A stretch of DNA of 64,000 nt from Mermis nigrescens (Eukaryota > Nematoda > Enoplea > Mermithida > Mermithidae). The notes beneath the pieces were generated by a model. That model was given only the letters and a program-made list of their open reading frames with translations. It was not told the DNA's origin and did not search any database. Of the stretch, positions 56,280-64,000 are shown piece by piece. A program made the position numbers and the translations under genes. Where the stretch lies: assembly GCA_036768485.1 (NCBI GenBank), contig JAVLUZ010000143.1:3607250-3671249 (forward strand). The letters run 5' to 3'. Position 1 is the stretch's first letter. Each line of letters begins with the position of its first letter.

Positions 56280-56680
56280 GCGCATCGGCGAATAATCAGC
56301 CATTTGTACGCCCCGGTCAGCTAGTTAGCGTCATCCCGGAGATGCATCCGTCACACGACGTAACAGATTCATCTGCATAACCCGATGACCTAAAATGAGA
56401 ATATGGACAGCGTAATAAATTTTAAACATGTGGGCTATCATATTTTGTTAATTTTAAAATTGTTCGAAACAATAATGTTTGAAATGTTGAATGTAGGAAA
56501 CAACGTAGTTATCACAGTCCCTAATACTGGAAATTTGATAAGTCATAGAAAATGGCAAACAGTAATACTTATGACGAAACCTCACTTTTCAGCTGACTCG
56601 AGCAGCTTCGCATTCCTGTTTTTATGCTTACAATGCAAAAATCTGAAGATTTTCAAACAAAAATATTTAAAATTAAAAAA
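56280..56680. repeat. Segmental duplication, copy 2 (empty MITE site)
   Basis: It parallels 55561-56160 without the MITE. The frame at 56403-56768 spans the duplicated block and lacks a domain. Confidence 0.75.
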
Positions 56681-56839
56681 ATCGATCCGATCAATCAAAA
56701 TCTCGACCTATTTTTGGAAAAAGTTGAATGTTTGGGCCGTTTTTTGGCATTTAGGCCATTCCCCCTAAAATATGCCCGGACCCTCTCCCCATAAAGTCGA
56801 ATGTCCCCCGCACCCCCTCCTCAGTTTCGTTCCGTTACA

Positions 56840-56995
56840 GCCATACATGTAACAGGGTGATATATTGACCCAAAATCGGAATCCCCCATTTCCTGAAAGC
56901 TGGAAAACTTTTAACCACACTATTTTTGGAAAAAAATCGAATTTTCAGACCGTTTTTGGCCAAAAATTATAGGTCGTTAACCCTTAAAGTTCGTG
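56840..56995. repeat. Interspersed repeat T, copy 1
   Basis: ATACATGTAACAGGG is followed by a CCCCCATTTCCTG block and TTTTTGGCCAAAAATTATAGG. The same pattern is at 61250-61420 and 63235-63430, and a partial match occurs at 57780-57960. Confidence 0.5.
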
Positions 56996-57046
56996 CCGTT
57001 CCATGTATATATATGTCCGATTATAAGGTATATAAATTATCATTAC

Positions 57047-57262
57047 CCAACGGACGTCCAACTCCTTCATGATCACTGGCGTAGCCAGCTTTATTGTTCT
57101 GGCAGCCATCAACTGTCTCGTCAGGCAGGCGACATTTACTCGCCTCATGGATGTGTTGATGACGATTCGCGCAAAACCGATGAAAAATGCCTCAGTTTTA
57201 GTGTATCCAGCAATGAATGAACGTATTTCGTCGCCAACCCATTTTTGTGAACGACTATCGCC
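57047..57262 (-). CDS. Possible internal exon, protein not identified
   Basis: The 216-base open segment (72 codons, both ends in phase 0) lies between an acceptor ATTATCTGCAG and a donor GTAATG on the minus strand. It is clearly richer in G+C than its flanks. It reads GDSRSQKWVGDEIRSFIAGY, ARIVINTSMRRVNVACLTRQ, LMAARTIKLATPVIMKELDV. I do not recognise the family. The plus strand is also open here (57069-57272), so strand is uncertain. No partner exons were found. Confidence 0.3.
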
Positions 57263-57344
57263 CTGCAGATAATGCTGAGTCAATAAAATACACCGATTCA
57301 GCGTGCAATACGAAAAATCAATAAGTTTCGACAAATAGAACACG

Positions 57345-58311
57345 TGAAGTCAAAAAATTTGTTTAAAATTCAACAAAAATTTACCAACCTAGAGTTTTAG
57401 CACAGAAATACGAAAAGCCCATAATGCATTATTAAAACTTCCTCAAAAATAGAACATAAGAATAGCTTACTATAGTCTATGACTTTAATTCATCATCACA
57501 TGAGAAAATTCCTTAAATAGCTATGTATAGGCATAATTTTGTGAATAAAATTCGTACTAATCGCCGCATCAGTCCTAATTTTCGACATTGACAATCCAAA
57601 AGCGAGAAATTTTACTCTAAACGCCTCCCTCTTACGATAATCTTCTACAACATAAGCCTTCGTTCTCTATTAGAGTATATAATCGAGCTTACAAATGAAA
57701 AATCCGCCCTTGAATGCTTCTTATAAAATTTATAAAATACCTAGCTAGCTCACAAGGTAAAAAAACCAAAGTACAAACAGCCAACGCTTTCCATAACCGG
57801 ACTCCCCCATTCCCCGAAAAGCCAGAAAATTTTCAATTCCCCCTCCCCGATGCTTGAAAGAAAGAAATTTTTCCTCGTTTTTGCAAAACGTCGAAAAATT
57901 AGGTTTTTGTGAGAATTCGGATGAATGACCCACGATTTTAACCATTTCAGGTTGGGTCTGCCCCTCCCTGAACTTAATTCAAGCAATCCGCTTAGTTTGT
58001 ATAATAATTAGAATATAGGGCAGAAAAGCAAAAATCGTAAATTTTTAAAGCTTCGCGCCAAAATGAGTAATTGTTTGTCCTACATATATATCTTTAAAAT
58101 GACAGAACTTGAATTTAGAATGTGAAAATGTCAAATTTTTCGGCGCTTCGCGCCGTTTCAGAAACAATTTCTAGTAATTTTTGGCATCAGAAACTCAGAA
58201 ATCCGCTAAAATAGAATACCAAAGATCGAAAACTACTCCCTGCTTTCCATGGATCCTACTTCCGTTTCCGTCCCTACTGAAGCTAGTTAAATCTTAAGTA
58301 TTTAACACCTC
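57345..58311. other. No gene recognised
   Basis: Decayed repeats: repeat-T-like sequence at 57757-57960 and GC hairpin repeats at 58045 and 58140 (TTTCGGCGCTTCGCGCCG). Confidence 0.5.
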
Positions 58312-58411
58312 NNNNNNNNNNNNNNNNNNNNNNNNNNNNNNNNNNNNNNNNNNNNNNNNNNNNNNNNNNNNNNNNNNNNNNNNNNNNNNNNNNNNNNNNN
58401 NNNNNNNNNNN
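58312..58411. other. Assembly gap, 100 N
   Basis: Exactly 100 unknown bases, the conventional size for a gap of unknown length. The palindromic MITE half-copy starts within ~80 bp of its right side. Confidence 0.99.
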
Positions 58412-58491
58412 AATAGACAGTGCTCGGCTTGCAAAAATATTGATTTTAAATGTTGGCTCGCCTACATATAGAACGGCACTCACGTGCGCGC

Positions 58492-58712
58492 TTTCGTGCA
58501 TTCACGTGCGCGCTTCCCTTCTTGCTGGCGCTACTAATAGCTGAATTGCGCCGTCCGCATCTCCAGATTAAACGGGATGATACAGATTAATGGCGTATAA
58601 TAATAAAAAGAGAGATAATACCGCATGATGGATGAAACGCGGTGCTCGCGACGCACCATCTATTATAACTCTGGAGGGCGATAGCGCGCGTCATCTTTCA
58701 TGGCAACCGGGA
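58492..58712. mobile_element. Half of the palindromic foldback MITE
   Basis: From the centre region (CACGTGCGCGCTTCCCTTCTT) to the right end GCGCGTCATCTTTCATGGCAACC, it matches the right half of the element at 21377-21764. The left arm is missing or lies in the gap. Confidence 0.72.
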
Positions 58713-59282
58713 CTAGCTTAAAAACCCTTAGCAAAATTAAGATAAAAACCTTCATCCCCTCCGAATAATGACCCAAGTATGAATCGTTTATTGTTCGATT
58801 TAAATATGGGCGCGCTAAAAGGGGCTTTCTTTTTTTGATGTGCGTGTAAAATTCTGACTATTTAGCTGAATTCCTAGAATGCTTGGGGGACTGGGTTTGG
58901 ACATATTGTTTAAAAATATAGGAAATATAGTTTGATTTAAAAATGAATTTTAAAAAATTTAGCATTTAACCTCTAAATTTGAAAATTTTAAAATTTGAAA
59001 ATGACGATTAACGGCAGATACCTGTATGAAAACATGTGCATGAAATTTGCGATGCTCATAATAAGCGATTCCTCCTAATTCGGCTCCTCTGCCATCCTTC
59101 TTAACTTGAGCTCTTTCAGTCCGTCCTGCCCTTTGGGCGGAAAATCCGTTTTCTGGCCTGGTTTGGAAATAAATCAGAATCAAAACATAATTTAATCCAA
59201 TTAAGTTCAATATGGGAATAGTAATGATCTATTTTTAGAATTGTCAATAATTAGAAGGTCGACTGTTATTCATACATTTACA

Positions 59283-59640
59283 GCTTGAGCATTCTCAGAG
59301 GGGGCGGTCAGGCCTGAAAATTTTTTAAAAAGTGCTTTTTTGGGCTAAAAAACTGGATACACGTCAAAAAACACGGTTTTTTGACGCTTCAGACTATGCT
59401 CGTTCTTTCTAAAACATAAAAACGTAAAAGAATCGGAAAATTGAGTAAACTGAACAAAATATGGTCAAAAAAATTGTGTATGGCGCGGAGCGCCGAAATT
59501 TTGAGATTTCAAGCCGAAAATGACCAAAAACGCTTAAAAAGACACTTTTACCATTTTTTACACAAAAATCGATTATTCTGGGGGTCGCAGCCATTTTGCG
59601 AGGATTCAGTTGCCATTTTAGGGGTTCAACCTCCAAGAAG
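59283..59640. repeat. Interspersed repeat S, copy 2
   Basis: AAAACACGGTTTTTTGACGC, TATGGCGCGGAGCGCCGAAA and CTTAAAAAGACACTTTTACC are in the same order as at 41925-42295. It is non-coding. Confidence 0.55.
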
Positions 59641-59680
59641 ACGTCTGCCGTTGTCGTTAAAAGGGTCCTGATAGATTCGG

Positions 59681-59726
<46 letters not shown>
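59681..59726 (+). repeat. Poly(A) tract, 46 bases
   Basis: An uninterrupted run of 46 A follows ATAGATTCGG. It could be the tail of a retroposed copy or plain slippage; no retroelement body was recognised upstream. Confidence 0.9.
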
Positions 59727-59730
<4 letters not shown>

Positions 59731-61565
59731 CTTGTGGGTTCGCCTGCGTGTATGATTTGTTATTCTCGTTGCTGCATTATTCGTTGTGTCAGACAAAATC
59801 GGACTGAACGATATTTGTCGAATTTTCTAGAATTCAAAACATTTCCGATGATGACGCTTATCTTTAATTAAATTTTTTGAAATTTTGATTCGTCAATTTA
59901 ATGCTGCAAATGCCGTATCTGATCCAAAGTGTAAACTGAACTACCGTAAGCATCGTATGAGCTGAATGTTAGTACAATAAGTCGTCGGTTTACTGTCGCT
60001 AAAAAATTTTCAAATATTAAGCGCAAGCTTGTGCGAAATACTTTGGATGATTGCTATTTCATAATATTAAACGCTGAAAAATACTAGACACTATGAATAA
60101 ATGCTGTTCAAGCTAATGAGTGAATTAAAGATTGGCCAATTCTACGAATAATCGTGTAATCAAAATCGTTAATTTTCGTCTCACTGTTCATTGTCTTTTG
60201 CCATTTGTATTTTTGTATTATATAGCGTTTTTTTATTCCGTAAACTGATCAACATCTCGTACGTTGGCAATAAATATTTTCACTTCATTTATTATAAGTA
60301 GCTCGAATTTTTGTGTGAATGCACAATAATCAAACGCATGAGGTAACACGGGTACCTATGTAATTGGAAAGCTTTAAAGAACAAGGTGACGTTGCTGAGC
60401 CCTGCTAACAAAATGGCGTATTAATTAATCAAATTGCTCTTTGTGTGTTTTGTAACGATCAGGAATCCAGGGGCTTTAGCGGTGGGAGGTGTGGGGACTG
60501 AGCCCAAAATTTTGAAAGTATTAGTACTCTAAACAAGGGTCCCTCGCATGAGATAATTGAAAATGCCGGGTGTCTGGTAGACAGCTAGAATAGATTTTGG
60601 CAAACTTTCTGAGCTTAATAAGTCCACAATACAACTTAATTGAATATTATCAAAATCAAGTTGAAGTATTCAAACGTTTTTATTCTGCAATGCGTGTAAC
60701 TCGCTGAGAAAATCTCTAGAACGCCATTATTTTTCCAATTGGTCGCTTAGATACGTAATCAACTTCAAAATTTTCGTCCCCGTACCTTGTGCTTCTACAT
60801 ACGGATATACCTTAAACAAATGATCAGTCGAGATTTCAGACTACTCGTTAGACCTATTCGACGAGGGTTTGGGTTCTTTAGTCCGTATGTTGATGGACCG
60901 AAGAAACATTTTTTGCTGAAAATATGGCTGAATTGTGCTCGAAAAACGAACATGAATCACAAGACCTTTGTTGAAAAAGCGCTTGAATTTGGACCATAAA
61001 CGGTTTATTAGGAAATTTTAGAGCCATTATGTTTACACGTACCTATCTTTTACATCGTTTTAGCTAAGAAAGCTTTGCATATGTAGGCTGAGTCTAAACC
61101 TCCCATGCTGTCTATGCGTGTAACTACGTTCGAGTCCATATGGTAGGTATACTCCTTGTACACAGGTACCCCGTCACATTCATGAGCCTGTATATGACAG
61201 TTCAATCTGTACATAACTGGCTCTCCCGAAGCACGGTTATACTCATGCGTGTAACAGGCATGGGGATATTCCACTCAAAGTCTATCGTACCCCATCCCTC
61301 AATGTCAGATAACTTTTGGCTCCCTGACGAAAACTTGCAATTTTTCATTTTTAGGCGCCTTTTTAGCATTTTTGGCCAGAAAAATTGGGTTATTTACCTC
61401 CTGCCTCAAAAATGAATGGGTAGAGGACGCCCTTTAAAAATTTTGAACTGTTTTGTGTACGGCTTTGCCATTGCTGGGTAATAAATTTTTCAGAGAAGGC
61501 TTGTACAGAACTTCTCGCCATTTTAATTTGCGCTTGGCTGCTTTGTCGCAACACATTGCACAATC
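59727..61565. other. No gene recognised; upstream of VAC14
   Basis: This should contain the VAC14 promoter and any 5' UTR. A 3'-tail-like GTTGGCAATAAATATTTTCAC lies near 60265. The 70-residue frame at 60787-60999 has no recognisable domain. 61250-61420 is a copy of repeat T. Confidence 0.45.
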
Positions 61566-61663
61566 ATGGAAGTTTCAAATGGTCCATTAAGTTCTTCACT
61601 ATTTCGAGCGTTGACCGACAAGCTGTACGAAAAGAGGAAAGCCGCTGCCTTGGAAATCGAAAA
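61566..61663 (+). CDS. VAC14: VAC14, first coding exon
   Basis: ATG at 61566 opens MEVSNGPLSSSLFRALTDKL and YEKRKAAALEIEK, matching the N terminus of VAC14 (human has [20 protein letters not shown]). VAC14 is the HEAT-repeat scaffold that holds the kinase PIKfyve/FAB1 and the phosphatase FIG4, controlling PI(3,5)P2 on endolysosomal membranes. The exon stops at a donor GTACGA (61664), leaving two bases of the Lys codon. The reading frame runs on to 61728 only as intron. The start has CAATC ahead of ATG and no upstream in-frame Met that fits the family. Confidence 0.92.
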
Positions 61664-62620
61664 GTACGATCCGCAACAAGCTGTTTCTTATGTGGAAAGT
61701 TGCGTTTACGTATGCAATGGTAGATAGAGGATTTTCTGACGGGGGCAAACTCCCAAACTTTCCTAATATTGTCAAAAATTGTCCTAAGATCTGTCTATTA
61801 TGTTTAAAGTATAGTTTTTTGCCGTCTCCTTATAGGCAGAATCATTTGTGATTCGAAAAAATAGAAATTTTGGAAAATTACCTACGAAAAACGCGCAGTG
61901 CATAAGTCAGCGCAAAGCGCCGAAAAAATTATTGATAGATTTAAAAAATCCTTATTCTGTACATAAAATACTCTATTGGCTTAAAAATTAAGTTCTTAGA
62001 GAGCCATGAGTACTACCGGGCGCGAAACGCCGGAAAAATTGGGATAAAAATGGCTAAAATCATCAAAAAATATACGTTATTCTGTATTGCGCCCTACTAT
62101 TTTTTTACGACAGTTGGGTGGCCCCTTTCTAAATCCGCGCTTGTTTTTATGTACACTATATCTGTCGTATTTAATCGATTAGTATCCAAAAATGATAATC
62201 GTTTGATTCAAATCATGAAAACGTTATAATTTATTTGTTCTGGTACAAGTTGGTTTATTCTAGGTTAATTGAACGAATTTCAAGGCGAGTTGCACTAAAT
62301 CATGTTTTTTCTCTCGCCTGGGGTAACACTTATAAATGATATCTACCGTGTTTTTGATTCTTCAGGTAATTTTTTTGAGTTGTGTTCTGAAAATGAAAGT
62401 CCTTTAGCTTGCTATAAAAGTTTGTAGAAAAAATTGTTGGCAAAGCTATCTTAAGCTTGATCATGCTTGTTGCATTGCCGAAAACGGAGGCTTAGCGTAG
62501 AAGATAGTCAATAAGTTCTTTTACGCTTATACTATTTTCTTTAAATATATTTGTTCGCTCTAGCTGACATACATACAACGTTCTTTTTCGAAGGAAAATG
62601 CAAAGAAGTGTGACTTTAAA

Positions 62621-62788
62621 CAGGCACGTAGCTAGCCGTCCTATTTTGGGGGACCAACACCAATTTTTGGGGGACTAAGCCAAAAAGTCCAAAAAATAGC
62701 ACAAAATAGTGTTTAAAAAGTCATATTTTTCTGAATTTTCGGGGGGGGGGGGTCGGACGCTCCCCATTTCCCCAGAGATACCTGCCTG
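62621..62788. mobile_element. hAT-type MITE, CAGGCACGTAG family, copy 2, in VAC14 intron
   Basis: This 168-bp element runs from CAGGCACGTAGCTAGCC to GATACCTGCCTG, flanked by ACTTTAAA (62613-62620) and ACTTTTAA (62789-62796), 7 of 8 matching. It shares ends and the G-run block with the element at 55601-55764. Confidence 0.82.
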
Positions 62789-62950
62789 ACTTTTAATAGT
62801 TATCTCCTAAATGCAGATATTTAACTCACTTAATCATCTATATTTTATCCATTTATTTTAAACCGGTATTAATGTGCCTCTAAATCTGTTTTAAATTTTT
62901 TCTTCTACTTTATCAACTTCTGATCGAGCGATTTTTGATTATTGTTCCAG

Positions 62951-63098
62951 AATCGTCCGAGAACACATTGCCTCAGAGCAAACGGAACAAATAGAGAAGA
63001 TACTGTACTTTTTGTCCGATCTGGCCAAGTCTCCGAATCCTAATCTTCGAAAAGGGGGATTGATCGGATTAGCTGCTTTTGCCATTGCGACGGGCAAA
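62951..63098 (+). CDS. VAC14: VAC14, second coding exon
   Basis: After the acceptor TTGTTCCAG, the first base completes the Lys codon left by exon 1. The frame then reads IVREHIASEQTEQIEKILYF, LSDLAKSPNPNLRKGGLIGL, AAFAIATGK and ends at a donor GTATGA. The stretch NLRKGGLIGLAAFAIATGK is the highly conserved first HEAT region of VAC14. The 148-base exon follows a 1,287-base intron that contains the MITE at 62621-62788. The remaining exons, coding most of the ~750-residue protein, must lie beyond the window; I see no third exon before 64000. Confidence 0.93.
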
Positions 63099-63234
63099 GT
63101 ATGAATTTGACTGCGTTTTATTTATTAACGTTAAAATTTGAATTTAAATTAAAATTCTACTTTGGCATAACAATCTAAAAATCAGGAAAATTACATACCT
63201 GCATACCTATTTATGTGCATAAATTAAGAGAGGT

Positions 63235-63430
63235 ATGACCAGCATACATGTAACAGGGGTGGGGGAAGCATCTCCCACCCAAAGTTGGTCGTCTACCCTA
63301 AGCCAGTAAACTTTTGACCCCCCTCCCCGATTTTTTGAAAAAAATAAATTTTTTGGCCGTTTTTGGCCAAAAATTGTAGGACTTTTACTCCGCCCATTGA
63401 AACGGCTGGGATTCCCACTCAAAATTACGA
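63235..63430. repeat. Interspersed repeat T, copy 3, in VAC14 intron
   Basis: ACATGTAACAGGGGTGGGGG, CCCCCCTCCCCGATTTTTTG and TTTTTGGCCAAAAATTGTAGG follow the order of 56840-56995. The 71-residue minus-strand frame is a shadow. Confidence 0.5.
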
Positions 63431-64000
63431 GATTCTACATGTATGTACCAGGATTTTATTTGGGGAAGGGGTGAATTTTTGAAGTCAAAGGTATCGAGAA
63501 TCAGTATGAGCTACACGAAAATATGCAATTTTTGAGTGTTTCTCGATAAGATCTATACCATGGCGAAGAAAGGATTTGAATAAAATTCAAAATGTCATAC
63601 CTTGATTTCTTAATTAAATGTTACAAATCTATTGTTGATACTATCTGCATACTTATCTTTTTTCGCAATATCGATCACCAGCTCGAATCCCGAAAATTTC
63701 AAAATTAATTTTAAAATTACATAAAAATTAAAATTTCAAAATTTCAAAATGATCCCGTCTTTCCAATCTTTCCAGTCTACTGACAATTAATCAATCTCGG
63801 GAAAATTTTTGATTTACCAAATTTAGCAAACCTATATTATAAGAAAATAGCAAATCCGGCGCGGAGTGCCAAAAAAATTTTTGTATTTGCTAGCTTTGCT
63901 TGTGCTAAAACCTGACATGGTTGTCGTTATAGAAGACTTGGAGAATTTTTACTTTTTTATCTTTCGATGGATCCTTGTGAAAAATATAAATACATAATTT
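63431..64000. other. VAC14 intron continues; no feature seen
   Basis: AT-rich intronic sequence with one GC hairpin-like CCGGCGCGGAGTGCC near 63857. No exon with VAC14 similarity could be found here. Confidence 0.5.

Noticed and set aside
57069..57272. Sideroflexin-like reading of the segment at 57047-57262
   Set aside because: Short resemblances appear on both strands (for example AAINC on plus, LMAA...IM..L on minus) and cannot both be real; neither extends to the flanking conserved blocks.
58283..58501. 72-residue frame across the gap
   Set aside because: It spans 100 unknown bases and is not evidence of coding.
59596..59871. 91-residue frame with a poly-Lys run
   Set aside because: It is created by the 46-base poly(A) tract and has no other support.

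Overview
This is a window of an animal nuclear genome, AT-rich and gene-poor. The evidence is spliced genes with GT/AG introns (MAD2 and the start of VAC14), Penelope-like retroelements, remnants of LINE and Merlin elements, tRNA-derived SINEs, many hAT-type MITEs with 8-bp target duplications, and two large satellite arrays. There is one 100-bp scaffold gap at 58312-58411. An invertebrate, perhaps an arthropod, fits the element mix, but I cannot name the species from sequence alone.

Layout: 1-8150 is layered hAT-like elements, including a 2.26-kb insertion inside an older repeat, a tRNA-like SINE and three copies of a ~250-bp MITE. 8446-11231 is a 13-unit ~214-bp satellite ending about 50 bp past the stop codon of a minus-strand MAD2 spindle-checkpoint gene (exons 15170-14819 and 11572-11283, 3.2-kb intron). 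16405-24000 is a dense TE graveyard: a 1.76-kb hAT-like element, a SINE with a perfect 15-bp duplication, a three-deep MITE nest with a 388-bp palindrome, and an array of ~60-bp hairpins. 24345-29245 holds broken coding elements: a Merlin transposase, a LINE reverse-transcriptase 3' end, a LINE ORF1 with a PHD-like finger, and the GIY-YIG end of a diverged Penelope-like element.

29810-38964 is the most striking region: a concatemer of one Penelope-like element family (reverse transcriptase plus GIY-YIG endonuclease). It has two virtually identical intact ORFs head-to-tail on the minus strand, a core of partial units with an inversion, and a third, broken ORF on the plus strand. Units are separated by ~290-bp terminal repeats (pLTRs) that carry a tRNA-like A-box/B-box segment and a hammerhead-ribozyme-like motif. 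The whole block sits between 11/12-matching 12-bp direct repeats, and an unoccupied paralogous site lies at 40741-40915.

39369-43381 contains GGTT/CCAA low-complexity arms, a nested MITE and a C2H2 zinc-finger exon remnant. 44215-53603 is a ~9.4-kb AT-rich satellite of about 24 units of ~382 bp, followed by a cluster of perfect GC-rich hairpins. 54371-64000 has more MITEs, a segmental duplication that exposes a MITE empty site, a possible unidentified exon, the gap, and the first two coding exons of VAC14, which continues beyond the window.

The only host genes identified with confidence are MAD2 and VAC14. Nearly everything else is mobile or satellite DNA.
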